Positions 25,032 to 34,651 are shown, counted from the stretch's first letter. The stretch: DNA of 64,000 bases from JAPLJM01 sp963708515 (GCA_963708515.1 CAVPSX010000011.1:1-64000); one strand, 5' to 3'. The notes: a model not told the origin generated them from the letters alone. A program made the numbers and translations.

Positions 25032-26785
25032 AAAATATTATCCACTCCCTGCTCTTGATTCTTCGCCGGTAACAGGATCGTCGCCGTCGTTCCCTGGCCC
25101 GGCTTGCTAGCGATATGGATTTCCGCATTATGGGCGTCTATGATCTTCTGCACAATGGCCAGACCCAGACCCGCTCCCGAAGGTTTTGTCGTAAAGTAAG
25201 GATCAAAAATGCGCCCCAGATCCTGCAGTGCGATGCCGACGCCCGTATCTCGAACCTCGATGCGGATGCGCCCATCGGACAGTTTTTTCAGTGACACGGA
25301 AAGAAGGCCGTCCGTTTCCATCGCACCCAGGGCGTTGAGATAAAGATTCAGGAAAACCTGATGCATACGGTCGGGATCGATACTCACCGCGGGAATATCC
25401 ACCGGCAAGTCCGCCTGCAGCACGATTCCCTTTTCCCGGGCCTGCGTTTCGATCATTCGCAGCGCATGCCGGATGACGTCCTGGACATGGATTTCCTGCC
25501 TCTGCATCGTCATGGGCCGGGCATAGTCCAGCAATTGACTGATCACCCGATTCAGGCGGTCCACTTCCTGGATCATGATGCCGGCCGTTTTCTCATCCTC
25601 GGGATTGTCCCGGTATCGCTCCCTGAAATAGGTCGCAAAGCCCTTGATGGAACTCAGGGGGTTGCGGATTTCATGGGCCACTCCGGCGGCAAGGCTGCCC
25701 AGCGAAGCCAAATGCTGATTGCGGGCAATCTCCTTTTTCAGGCGCCGGACCTCCGTGATGTCCCGGAAAAGAAAGACGCTCCCGGCGGCTTCACCTCCCT
25801 CTTTTAGAACCGTGGCAATGACTTCCAGGGGGACCGTGCGGCCGTCTGCAAAGGGACAGTCGATCTCCGTGGCAATGATCCGCTTCTCCATTCCCAGCGA
25901 CGCGATCAGATGACGGCAGGTTTCCGGCAAAATCTCATCGGCCCCTCGACCGATGACATCGCCGGCGGCTTGCAGCAGGATGGACTCGGCCGTCTGATTG
26001 AAGGCGACGATGCGTCCGGCCCCGTCGATGGCAATAAGCCCCATGGGCATGTTTTTCACCAGGCTGTCGGAAAAGGCCCTGATCCGGGACAGGGAGGCCC
26101 GGGCAGAACTGTAACCCTGGGCCAGCAGCAGCGAAATAACCCCGGACAGGCCGATGAGCAGAAAAATCAAGGCCATCATGACGGCATGGCGATAGTCCGC
26201 TTTGCGGGCGGATTCGATGGGGCCCATATCCAGCCCCACAAAAATGACCATCCTTGCGGGCTGAATATCCTTCCCGGTTACAGGCGGCATCCGCATGGCA
26301 TCCGGCCTGATCCGGTCCTGAAATTCCCGGTCGTCTTCCCGGGCGGGTTTGAATTGCCGGTAAATTTCAAAGGTATCGGCGCTTTCGGGATTTGGCGTCC
26401 GGCGCCATTGCAGTTGATCGAATGTCGAGATGCGCGTCAGATCAAGATCCGTGCCGTATGTTTCGCCAAGTTGGGACGGATCGCTGTCGGCCAGGATGAT
26501 GCCTTTTTCGTCCGTGACGACCAGATGATCGATGCCCGGCTGTTGCGCAGTTTCCATGAGGAGTTTCTGAAGTTGAAAGTGTCCCCACTTCAGGCCGAGG
26601 CCGGTCCGGGCGCCCGCCTCAAAAGATCGGATCAGGGCGTCGCCCCTGTCCACGAGGAGCCTGGTGGTATAGGCCTGCTGGCGGTCGAGGCTCTGCCACG
26701 TCATCAAGAGGAAAATCGGCGCTAGGACAAGCACGGCCCCGATGATGATCCAGGGAGAAACCCCGGCCAGGCGTCTTTTGTTCAT
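25028..26785 (-). CDS. two-component sensor kinase with PAS domain (ZraS-like)
   Basis: About 585 residues. The start MNKRRLAGVSPW at 26785 has AGGTGAGG upstream. Helix 1 (about 10-30, WIIIGAVLVLAPIFLLMTW) and helix 2 (about 195-217, MMALIFLLIGLSGVISLLLA) flank a periplasmic sensing domain. A PAS domain (ALIAI-like LIAIDGAGRIVAFNQTAES) follows, then the phospho-acceptor His in AAGVAHEIRNPLSSI and ATPase boxes VRDTGVGIALQD, FDPYFTTKPSGAGLGLAIV. The domain order matches ZraS/AtoS-type partners of sigma-54 regulators. Paired with the overlapping regulator gene downstream and divergent from a Spy/ZraP-like gene, it probably senses a periplasmic metal or envelope stress. Confidence 0.9.
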   Translation of the reverse strand: MNKRRLAGVSPWIIIGAVLVLAPIFLLMTWQSLDRQQAYTTRLLVDRGDALIRSFEAGARTGLGLKWGHFQLQKLLMETAQQPGIDHLVVTDEKGIILADSDPSQLGETYGTDLDLTRISTFDQLQWRRTPNPESADTFEIYRQFKPAREDDREFQDRIRPDAMRMPPVTGKDIQPARMVIFVGLDMGPIESARKADYRHAVMMALIFLLIGLSGVISLLLAQGYSSARASLSRIRAFSDSLVKNMPMGLIAIDGAGRIVAFNQTAESILLQAAGDVIGRGADEILPETCRHLIASLGMEKRIIATEIDCPFADGRTVPLEVIATVLKEGGEAAGSVFLFRDITEVRRLKKEIARNQHLASLGSLAAGVAHEIRNPLSSIKGFATYFRERYRDNPEDEKTAGIMIQEVDRLNRVISQLLDYARPMTMQRQEIHVQDVIRHALRMIETQAREKGIVLQADLPVDIPAVSIDPDRMHQVFLNLYLNALGAMETDGLLSVSLKKLSDGRIRIEVRDTGVGIALQDLGRIFDPYFTTKPSGAGLGLAIVQKIIDAHNAEIHIASKPGQGTTATILLPAKNQEQGVDNIL

Positions 26786-26801
26786 TATCCTCACCTTGCA
26801 G

Positions 26802-26850
26802 TGGATACTAATTATCCAGATGGATACCACATCTGGATACAAATTATCCA
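26802..26850. promoter_or_regulatory. paired palindromic enhancer/operator sites
   Basis: Two copies of TGGATA-N5-TATCCA stand at 26802-26818 and 26834-26850, with identical half-sites and 32 bases start to start, about three helical turns. An extra TGGATA half-site lies between them (26821-26826). They sit 97-146 bases upstream of the -24 element of the sigma-54 promoter, where NtrC-type enhancers normally bind, and just upstream of the divergent sensor gene. They may therefore also serve autoregulation. I infer that the neighbouring regulator binds here. Confidence 0.65.
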
Positions 26851-26946
26851 GATTTTCTTTGCCAATCGGCCATATTAATGATTGATTTCTACGCTAATAA
26901 ATAATTTATCTTTTATTTTCAATGAGTTAAATATAGTCTGGTTCGT

Positions 26947-26962
26947 TGGCATGTCTGTTGCT
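26947..26962 (+). promoter_or_regulatory. sigma-54 (-24/-12) promoter
   Basis: TGGCATGTCTGTTGCT matches the sigma-54 consensus: the -24 GG (26948-26949) and the -12 GC (26960-26961) are exactly ten bases apart. It points at the ZraP-like gene starting at 27014, and the adjacent operon encodes a sigma-54 activator. Confidence 0.75.
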
Positions 26963-27013
26963 CTTACAGATGCAAAACAAATTCAGCAAGGATATTTGAA
27001 AGGGGAACAGAAA

Positions 27014-27550
27014 ATGAAAAAGTTATCAATCGTATTTTTAGCCGTTTTCATCGCTGCGGCTCTGGCCTCAACAACCTTCGCCTACGGGTGGGGAGGCGGA
27101 TGGGGGCGCGGACATGGAAGGGGCGCCTGTGGCGGTGACCCGGGTTATGACCGGGGCTTTCAGGCGATCCAGGAACTCGGCCTGACAGCCGAGCAGACGG
27201 CGCAGATCAGGGACCTGCGCGAAGCGCACCTGAAAGACATCAAACCCCTGCGCGACAAGATGTTCAGCAAGCGCGGCGAACTCAAACTGCTCTGGCTGCA
27301 GAAAACCCCCGATCGGGAGAAAATCACGGCAGTGCAGAAGGAGATCGGAAGCCTGCGGGATCAGATGCAGGATAAAATGACCAGCCATCGTCTGGCAATG
27401 TTCGACCTCCTGACGCCTGAACAGCGGACCAAAGCACAGGCTGTCATTGCAGGGAGGGGCTTTGGCGGCGGTGGTTGCTTAGGCAGTCCCGGTGGCGGTC
27501 CCGGCGGAGGTCAGGGCGGCCCCGGAGCCGGCCCGCGCGGCAACCGTTAA
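27014..27550 (+). CDS. periplasmic Spy/CpxP/ZraP-family protein
   Basis: A 178-residue exported protein. AGGGGAACAG precedes the ATG, and the signal peptide KKLSIVFLAVFIAAALAS ends near TFAYG. The mature protein begins with a Gly/His-rich segment (GWGRGHGRG, potential metal ligands). A helical heavy-metal-resistance domain follows (LGLTAEQTAQIRDLREAHL, then LTPEQRTKAQAVI), the LTxxQ-type pattern of Spy/CpxP/ZraP. It ends in a Gly/Pro-rich tail. Such proteins are periplasmic chaperones or metal sensors that feed back on their sensor kinase. It is divergent from the sensor-regulator operon, has a sigma-54 promoter and ends in a strong terminator, so it is probably the main target. Confidence 0.85.
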   Translation: MKKLSIVFLAVFIAAALASTTFAYGWGGGWGRGHGRGACGGDPGYDRGFQAIQELGLTAEQTAQIRDLREAHLKDIKPLRDKMFSKRGELKLLWLQKTPDREKITAVQKEIGSLRDQMQDKMTSHRLAMFDLLTPEQRTKAQAVIAGRGFGGGGCLGSPGGGPGGGQGGPGAGPRGNR

Positions 27551-27572
27551 AGATGTTGCATCATTGATCGGA

Positions 27573-27607
27573 GCAACCCGGCGAAATACTCGCCGGGTTG
27601 CTTTTTT
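27573..27607 (+). terminator. strong rho-independent terminator
   Basis: GCAACCCGGCGA (27573-27584) is perfectly complementary to TCGCCGGGTTGC (27590-27601), followed by six T residues. It closes the ZraP-like transcript. Confidence 0.9.
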
Positions 27608-27724
27608 ATGAAACCATTGTGAAAAATCAGCGATCATGTTAGGTTCCCGCAAATTCCGGACGACCGATATATTTAATTTGGTTTTTGATTTACCTATTAA
27701 CCGGCTTCCGGATGTTCTGTAACA

Positions 27725-29032
27725 ATGATGAAGGCTTTCATGAAGAAAATCTTTTTTATACTCATTTTCGTGGGATTATTCCTGCCCATTGGGGCAGCGG
27801 CGGAAACGTCGATTAAAAAGGGCGAGATGCTCGAACTGGAACACTGTATCGGAATCGCCCTCAAAGAACATCCCGGCATCCGGGCCGCTGCCTATACCCT
27901 GAAGGCGAGCGAGAGCCGGGTGGGACAGGCGAAATCGGGCTATTATCCGCAGTTGAGCGGCACAGCCAGTTACAACCGGATAGATCCGACCAACACGCCG
28001 ACAGGACGGCTCTCCACGACCACCGAAAGTGTCTATGACAGCTACACCTCCAGCGTGGGCTTGAGCCAGAATCTCTTCGACTTCGGCAAAACGTCCGCAC
28101 AGGTGCAGATTCAGTCCCTGAACCTGGATTCGTCCCGCTCCGATCTCGACCAGGCAATCGCCCAGGTCGTTTTCGGGGTCAGGCAGTCCTACTGGGGGCT
28201 TTTGCGCGCCAGACGTAACCGCGATGTGGCCGGGGAAGTGGTGGGGCAATACGAGCAGCACCTCGACCGGGCCAGGGGATTTTTCGAAGTCGGACTGAAG
28301 CCGAAATTCGACGTCACCAAGGCCGAGGTCGATCTCTCCAACGCGAAGCTCAATCTGCTCAAGGCGGAAAACGCCCTGCGGCTCGCGCAGGTGGCGCTCA
28401 ACAACGCCATGGGGTTGCCGGAAGCACCGGATTACGAGATCCGGGACAGCCTCGCCTTTCAGCGCGTAACGGTCGATCTGGAACAGGCGCTGAGGCAGGC
28501 CTACGACCGCCGGCCGGATCTCCAGTCCATTCTGGCGAAGAAAAAATCCCTGGAGGAGACCATCACACTGCAGAAGAAGGGCTACTATCCCTATGTGACG
28601 GGCAATGCAAGCTACGGCTGGGGCGGGGTGAGCTTCCTGCAAAACCAGGGCTGGAACGTCGGCGCCACGCTGACCATTCCGCTGTTCAGCGGATTCTCCA
28701 CCAAATACCAGGTGGACGAGGCATGGGCCAATCTCGATGTGCTGAAGGCCAATGAAGAAACGCTCCGTCAGGGCATTTTTCTGGAAGTCAAGCAGGCATG
28801 GCTGAACCTGCAGGAGGCGGCGGACCGGATTGTTGCGGCGGAGATCATCGTCCGTCAAGCCGCGGAAAATCTTGAGCTGGCCAACGGTCGGTATGCAGCG
28901 GGCATCGGCAATCCCATTGAGGTCACCGACGCGCTTGTGGCGCAAAGCAATGCAAAAACAAACTTCATCGCCGCGCTGTACGACTACAAGATGGCGCAGG
29001 CGACTATGGAAAAGGCAACCGGAGAGAGGTGA
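27725..29032 (+). CDS. TolC-family outer membrane efflux protein
   Basis: A 435-residue outer membrane channel of a tripartite exporter. The signal peptide (IFFILIFVGLFLPIGAAAE) is followed by two OEP repeats. Each repeat shows the long coiled-coil pattern of TolC helices, with ARNRD-like LRARRNRDVAGEVVGQYEQH and GLKPKFDVTKAEVDLSNA in the first and RYAAGIGNPIEVTDALVAQ in the second. The adaptor and ABC genes follow on the same strand (39 bases and overlaps), giving a full MacAB-TolC-like set. The cargo is unknown. The run starts 118 bases after a terminator and probably has its own promoter. Confidence 0.88.
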   Translation: MMKAFMKKIFFILIFVGLFLPIGAAAETSIKKGEMLELEHCIGIALKEHPGIRAAAYTLKASESRVGQAKSGYYPQLSGTASYNRIDPTNTPTGRLSTTTESVYDSYTSSVGLSQNLFDFGKTSAQVQIQSLNLDSSRSDLDQAIAQVVFGVRQSYWGLLRARRNRDVAGEVVGQYEQHLDRARGFFEVGLKPKFDVTKAEVDLSNAKLNLLKAENALRLAQVALNNAMGLPEAPDYEIRDSLAFQRVTVDLEQALRQAYDRRPDLQSILAKKKSLEETITLQKKGYYPYVTGNASYGWGGVSFLQNQGWNVGATLTIPLFSGFSTKYQVDEAWANLDVLKANEETLRQGIFLEVKQAWLNLQEAADRIVAAEIIVRQAAENLELANGRYAAGIGNPIEVTDALVAQSNAKTNFIAALYDYKMAQATMEKATGER

Positions 29033-29070
29033 GAACGTCGTTTGAGTACTGAAAATTTGACACAAAGAAA

Positions 29071-30300
29071 GTGTTCGGCATGAAAAAGAAAATAATTGTT
29101 ACCGCAGTGATTCTGGTCCTGATCATCGGTGCGGGCGGGTTTTATCTCTTCAAGAACAGGGGGGACGGGGTCAAATTCCGGACGGAAAAGGTCACGCGGG
29201 GCGATATCCGCGCGGCCGTGACCGCCACCGGAACCATGAGCGCCGTCGTGACGGTGCTCGTGGGCACACAGGTTTCCGGCACGATCAAGCAGCTCTTTGT
29301 GGATTTCAACAGCATCGTTAAAAAAGGACAGTTGCTCGCCCTGATCGATCCGGCGCTGCAGCAGGCGAAGGTGGAACAGGCGCGGGCGAGTCTGCAATCC
29401 GCCACGGCGAACGTGGAAAAATCCGAGGCGGCCCTTCTGGACACGAAAAGGACCCTGGAAAGAAACCAGACCCTTCTCGCCAAGAATTACATCGCCCGCA
29501 GCGACTTCGACACGGCGGAGACAAACTACCAGTCGGCCCTGGCCCAGGTGAATGTGGCCAAAGCCCAGGTGGAACAGGCCCGGGCGGCGCTGCAAGTGGA
29601 AGAAACCAACCTGCGGTATACCCGTATCCTCTCGCCCGTGGACGGCATCGTCATCTCGCGCAATGTGGACATCGGACAGACCGTTGCCGCGAGTTTTCAG
29701 ACGCCCACCCTCTTCAATATCGCCCAGGACCTGACGCGGATGCAGATTGACACGAATGTGGACGAAGCGGACATCGGCAAAATCCTGGTCGGACAGCCGG
29801 TGCAGTTTTCCGTGGACGCCTATCCCGACATTACGTTCAACGGCAAGGTATCGGAAATCAGAAACGCCCCGACGACGGTCCAGAACGTCGTCACCTATAT
29901 TGTCGTCATCAAGGTGGACAATCCTGAGCTTAAGCTGAAGCCCGGCATGACGGCCAATGTTTCCATTATCACCGCCACGAAGACCGGCGCAATCAAGATC
30001 CCGAATGCCGCCCTGCGTTTCAAGTGGACAGCGGAGAAAGCGGCCGACCGCGAAAAGACCGGAGAATCCGGCAAAAGAAACAGAGGCCGTGAAGAGTGCG
30101 CCCGCGCGTAAAATGCAGGTCCTTTGGATTCTCGAGAATGACAAACCCCGGCGCGTCCAGATGACGGCGGGCATCAGCGACGGCAATTTTACGGAGATCC
30201 TCTCCGGCGACCTGAAGGAAGGCGATGCCGTGATCATCGAAGCCGTCGGCGGCGCCAAAAAGAGTGGAAGCGCCGGCATCGGCGGCCCGGGATTCATAAG

Positions 30301-30304
<4 letters not shown>
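29071..30304 (+). CDS. periplasmic adaptor (MacA/HlyD-type), one frameshift near 30075
   Basis: Membrane fusion protein bridging the inner membrane ABC transporter and TolC. The N-terminal anchor IIVTAVILVLIIGAGGFYLF is followed by a lipoyl half (GTQVSGTIKQLFVDFNSIVK), a coiled-coil hairpin, the second lipoyl half (RILSPVDGIVISRNVDIGQT) and beta-barrel/MP domains. One frame runs to 30111. The true C-terminus (RKMQVLWILENDKPRRVQM and onward) is in another frame from about 30075 to 30304. Removing one A from the run in GGCAAAAGAAAC reconnects the two, giving about 410 residues, the usual MacA size. Homopolymer sequencing error is likely. The stop overlaps the ABC gene start. Confidence 0.85.
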
Positions 30305-30990
<686 letters not shown>

Positions 30991-30991
30991 A

Positions 30992-32221
30992 ATGATCAAC
31001 ATTCCCTCGACCTTTAAAATATCCTTGCGGGCCCTGCGCGTCAACAAGATGCGCTCCGCCCTGACCATGCTGGGGATCGTCATCGGCGTGGGGGCCGTCA
31101 TTACCATGCTGGCCGTCGGGACCGGTGCCAGCGAGCGGATCTCCGAGCAGATTTCCAGCATGGGCAGCAACCTGCTGATCGTCCTGCCGGGCAGCATCAC
31201 GTCCGGCGGCTTTCGCATGGGCAGCGGCACGCAGTCCACGCTGACCCGGGATGACGCGGAAGCAATCGCCAGGGAATGTCCTGCTGTCGCTGATGTAGCG
31301 CCGGTCCACAACGGCGCGGCACAGATTGTCTATGGCAATCAGAACTGGTCCACGGGCGTTCACGGCACCACACCAAGTGTCATCAATGTGCGGGACTGGA
31401 CGCTGGCTGCCGGAAGAAATTTCACGGATCAGGATGTGCGCAACGCGACGAAGGTCTGCATCCTCGGGCAGACGGTTGTGGACAATCTCTTCGGCAACAT
31501 GGATCCCGTCGGCCAGATCGTCCGGATCAAGAAGGTCCCCTTCACCGTCATCGGTGTGCTGGAGAAAAAGGGCCAGTCACCGACGGGCCAGGATCAGGAC
31601 GACACCGTCGCCATCCCGATTTCGACGGCGCAGAAGAAGATTTTCGGAACTCCTTTTCCCGGCATGGTGCGCATGATCGCCTTAAAAGCAAAAAGCGCTG
31701 AGGATCTGACCGCGGCCGAGGAACAGATCGCGGCCCTGTTGCGGCAGCGGCACCGGATCAGCGCCCGGCAGGAGGCGGATTTCACGGTCCGGAACCTTAC
31801 GCAGATGATGCAGGTGGCCGAGCAGTCCACGCGCGTCATGGCCCTGCTGCTGGGGGCAATCGCCTCGGTTTCGCTGCTGGTCGGCGGCATCGGCATCATG
31901 AACATCATGCTCGTTTCCGTCACGGAACGCACGCGCGAGATCGGCATCCGCATGGCCGTGGGCGCCAAGACCTGGGACATCCGGCTCCAGTTCATCATCG
32001 AGGCCGTGACGCTGTCGCTGATCGGCGGCGTGGCCGGGATCATCACAGGGATAACCGGTTCAAAAATCCTCTCGGCGATGGCGGGCTGGGCCACGATCGT
32101 CTCGCTGCCGGCCATTCTGCTGGCCTTCGGCTTTTCGGGCCTTATCGGGATCTTCTTCGGCTTCTACCCCGCCTATAAGGCGTCGCTGCTCAATCCCATC
32201 GACGCCCTTCACTACGAATAA
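30992..32221 (+). CDS. MacB-type ABC transporter permease
   Basis: A 409-residue FtsX/MacB permease. Helix 1 lies near residues 20-42 (RSALTMLGIVIGVGAVITML). A large periplasmic domain (about 60-270, MacB_PCD) follows, then three helices at the C-terminus (VSLLVGGIGIMNIMLVSVTE, VTLSLIGGVAGIITGITG, ILLAFGFSGLIGIFFGFYPA). The ending YKASLLNPIDALHYE is typical of the family. MacB-type systems use ATP to move substrates from the periplasm through TolC. The gene follows the ATPase by one base. Confidence 0.92.
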   Translation: MINIPSTFKISLRALRVNKMRSALTMLGIVIGVGAVITMLAVGTGASERISEQISSMGSNLLIVLPGSITSGGFRMGSGTQSTLTRDDAEAIARECPAVADVAPVHNGAAQIVYGNQNWSTGVHGTTPSVINVRDWTLAAGRNFTDQDVRNATKVCILGQTVVDNLFGNMDPVGQIVRIKKVPFTVIGVLEKKGQSPTGQDQDDTVAIPISTAQKKIFGTPFPGMVRMIALKAKSAEDLTAAEEQIAALLRQRHRISARQEADFTVRNLTQMMQVAEQSTRVMALLLGAIASVSLLVGGIGIMNIMLVSVTERTREIGIRMAVGAKTWDIRLQFIIEAVTLSLIGGVAGIITGITGSKILSAMAGWATIVSLPAILLAFGFSGLIGIFFGFYPAYKASLLNPIDALHYE

Positions 32222-32250
32222 CGTCTGCGGCGCCTATCAAATCCCTAAAA

Positions 32251-33798
32251 TCAGCAACTAACCATGTATACCGCAAGTCCCCCTTGGGACGTTTCCTTGT
32301 ATTTGGAGGACATGTCGCGCCCTGTCGCTGCCATCGTCCGAATGACAACGTCGAAACTGACCTTGTTGTAGCCGGCGCTTTCCACCGAGGCGATCAGGAA
32401 GGCATTGTAGGCCTTTACAGCCCCCATGGCGCAACGCTCGATACAGGGTATCTGCACATAGCCGAAGACGGGATCGCAGGTCATCCCTAAGTGGTGTTGC
32501 ATCGCAATCGCCGCGGCGTCTTCCACAACCCGGATCGGGTGTCCCGGTTGAGCATAGGCAAGCATAGCCGCCGCCATGCTTGCCGCCACGCCAATTTCGC
32601 CCTGGCACCCCGCCTCCGCCCCGGCAATGCTGGCGTTATGCTTGGCCAGGAATCCGACGGCGGTTGCGGCTAAAAGCCCCTCCCGTAATGTCTGCCGAGA
32701 ACACCGCTGCTGATATTTCATCATATAGACAATGGCCGGCAGCACCCCTGCCGAGCCAGCCGTCGGGGCGGTGACGATCCTGTGCCCCATGGCATTCTCC
32801 TCGGCCCCCGCAATGGCGTAGGCGCTTAGTCTGACCAGGAAACGCGCCTCCGCCTGTTTGAGCTTTCTTGCCTTTCTGTTGAGATCCGCAGCCTTTCTAT
32901 ACAGGCCGATGGGCCCGGGCAGGACGCCTTCCCCTTTCAGCCCCTCCTGCACGGAAGCCTCCATGGCCTTCAGGATAAGATCGAGGCGGCTATAGATTTC
33001 CGCCTCCCCGGCGCCTATGATGGCCTTTTCGTTTTCCAGAGCGAGGCGATGGAGGGGAATTTTATTTTTATCGAGCAATTCCTTGAGTTGGGTCATGTTC
33101 CCATAGGGGTAAGCGGGCGTTCCCCGCTTTGGTTCCGTCCATCCCTTCCACTGGATAAAGCCTCCCCCGATTGAATAGTATTCTTTTTCCAACAGGACGC
33201 TTTTATCGCCCATGAGTCGCATAATGATCGTGTTGCTGAAAGGATAGCTATGCTCCACCTTATCGAAAATGATCTGGCGGTCCGATATGGGGAGGTCCTT
33301 CTTGCCGATTCGGACTTGATACGAGGCGTTTTTGTCCTTCTTTAAAGCGTCAAGGAATTCCGGTGCGCAGGTTTCCGGCTTCTGACCAAGGATTCCCGCC
33401 AGGATGGCCCAATCAGTACCGTGACCCTTGCCGGTGGCGCTGAGGCTTCCGAACAGTCTTACTTCGATAGCCTGGGCAGCGGCCAAAGTCTGATCATCCA
33501 TGCTGTTGACGTTTGCCATGAAGTCATTGGCGGCTCTCATGGGGGCAATGGTATGGGAACTGGAAGGCCCCGGGCCGATTTTGAAGAGTTCAAAGATGGA
33601 GGTAGTGATTGGTTTTTTTTCCGATGCGGCGACAAGTTGCTCACACTTGCCGGCAGCAGTTACTGCAGGCGGCGTCTGGGCATGAAGTGACGGCAGTCGC
33701 AGCAGGCTCCCTGCCCCTGCCAACCCCGCCCCTGTCAGGGCGGTCATCTGCAAAAAATGCCTGCGGTTCAAACCTTTCTCTCTCTGATCTGATTCCAT
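32251..33798 (-). CDS. iron-sulfur L-serine dehydratase with a Tat signal
   Basis: Single-chain L-serine ammonia-lyase (serine to pyruvate and ammonia), 515 residues with alpha and beta domains joined. The beta-domain motif IGPGPSSSHTIAPMRAANDF is near residue 73; the alpha-domain has TAPTAGSAGVLPAIVYMM and NASIAGAEAGCQGEIGVA. Cluster ligands are that Cys and the two in MTCDPVFGYVQIPCIERC. The chain ends in Cys (VYMVSC), as in Legionella type 2 enzymes where the terminal Cys reaches the cluster. Unusually, the first 45 residues form a twin-arginine signal (LNRRHFLQMTALTGAGLAG, ending PSLHAQ), implying export of a folded Fe-S enzyme. The start has AAAGGGAG upstream. A transporter remnant precedes it. 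Confidence 0.88.
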   Translation of the reverse strand: MESDQREKGLNRRHFLQMTALTGAGLAGAGSLLRLPSLHAQTPPAVTAAGKCEQLVAASEKKPITTSIFELFKIGPGPSSSHTIAPMRAANDFMANVNSMDDQTLAAAQAIEVRLFGSLSATGKGHGTDWAILAGILGQKPETCAPEFLDALKKDKNASYQVRIGKKDLPISDRQIIFDKVEHSYPFSNTIIMRLMGDKSVLLEKEYYSIGGGFIQWKGWTEPKRGTPAYPYGNMTQLKELLDKNKIPLHRLALENEKAIIGAGEAEIYSRLDLILKAMEASVQEGLKGEGVLPGPIGLYRKAADLNRKARKLKQAEARFLVRLSAYAIAGAEENAMGHRIVTAPTAGSAGVLPAIVYMMKYQQRCSRQTLREGLLAATAVGFLAKHNASIAGAEAGCQGEIGVAASMAAAMLAYAQPGHPIRVVEDAAAIAMQHHLGMTCDPVFGYVQIPCIERCAMGAVKAYNAFLIASVESAGYNKVSFDVVIRTMAATGRDMSSKYKETSQGGLAVYMVSC

Positions 33799-33837
33799 AT
33801 TCCTTTTCTCCCTTTACCTGTGACACTTCTCACTCGA

Positions 33838-34080
33838 CTATTCCTTCTGCTTTGCCGAACCGGTCTCCTCCTGGGAACTGGCGACAGTTGAGCTGTTATC
33901 ATAAAGAACCAGGAAATTCATGGCCCCCGCTATAGATGTTTTGACATGATCAGGATAGACTTCCTTGATAGTGCTGCAGGGAATCATTGCCGCCCCCGAG
34001 GCTATCCCCAGGGTGAGGGTACTGCTGCCTGGACCTGGTTCAGGGTAAATTTCCCGTCTGCTGTATATTGCCTTTATTAT
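33838..34080 (-). pseudogene. remnant of an MFS transporter C-terminus
   Basis: The 313-base gap between the serine dehydratase and DUF2284 genes contains an open minus-strand stretch. It reads TLTLGIASGAAMIPCSTIKE then VYPDHVKTSIAGAMNFLVLY, ending at a TAG at 33838-33840. The pattern (small-residue helix, Ile-Lys-Glu loop, Pro-Asp, Ala-Gly-Ala-Met-Asn helix) resembles the helix 10-11 region of MFS transporters. No start or upstream part survives. It lies immediately upstream of the dehydratase on the same strand. The assignment rests on pattern recall only. Confidence 0.4.
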
Positions 34081-34111
34081 GCAAGCGTCTCAAATGGTCA
34101 ACAGCCGCGTT

Positions 34112-34651
34112 TCAATCCACGAGCATCAGGCAGTACAGATTCTGCGTTTCCGATTTTTCTTTCAGTGTCTGGATGAAAAAACCGTTGTTGCGGGCAGTCT
34201 GGAACACGTCGATGCCGCACGACTCCATGGAAGGTCTGGTTTTTGCGGGCAGGCGGCACGGAATCCCCTCAGCTTTTCCGCATTCCTTGCACAGCACGCA
34301 GGGGCCGGCCAGCATGACAAACGCCTTGTAGTAGCCGTCCTTGAAAAGATCCCCTTCAAGTTTGACGAGCGCGTCCATATAGGTCACCATTTCCCTGCCC
34401 CTTTCTTTGGAGTAGGGAGCATCGACATGAAAAAGGATTGCACGGTTGTACGAGTCGAGCATGGCCTGCGTTTCCGCCGGTGTGGGCGTATGGGGCGGAC
34501 AACTGTACCGGTTTTTGTACGGACAGCCGAACAGGCATTTGAACCGCACCCACGCGGCGGTCACAACAGTATTCGGACCGATGACCTTTGCATGGGTCGC
34601 TCCTGCCTGCAGCGCTTTTTCACAGTATTTCTCAAGATCGGATGTCTGCAT
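34112..34651 (-). CDS. DUF2284 cysteine-rich metal-binding protein
   Basis: A 179-residue protein with the DUF2284 cysteine pattern: RFKCLFGCPYKNRYSCPPHT near residues 37-56, then AGPCVLCKECGKAEGIPCR and SMESCGIDVF. The first group resembles a corrinoid- or Fe-S-associated zinc-like site; the function of the family is not established, although members are common in anaerobes and methanogens. It is monocistronic here, upstream of the MFS remnant on the same strand. The end of the gene contains GTTTCAATCCACG on the plus strand, which mimics a CRISPR repeat end but is part of the coding sequence. Confidence 0.75.
   Translation of the reverse strand: MQTSDLEKYCEKALQAGATHAKVIGPNTVVTAAWVRFKCLFGCPYKNRYSCPPHTPTPAETQAMLDSYNRAILFHVDAPYSKERGREMVTYMDALVKLEGDLFKDGYYKAFVMLAGPCVLCKECGKAEGIPCRLPAKTRPSMESCGIDVFQTARNNGFFIQTLKEKSETQNLYCLMLVD

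Noticed and set aside
34030..34060. CCAGGTCCAGGCAGCAG on the minus strand, resembling the SRP RNA apical motif
   Set aside because: It lacks the GGAAGGAAGC core and a closing long helix, and it overlaps the MFS-like open fragment.
34109..34121. GTTTCAATCCACG, identical to the end of many type I CRISPR repeats
   Set aside because: A single copy with no spacer array, lying across the last codons and stop of the DUF2284 gene; a coincidence.
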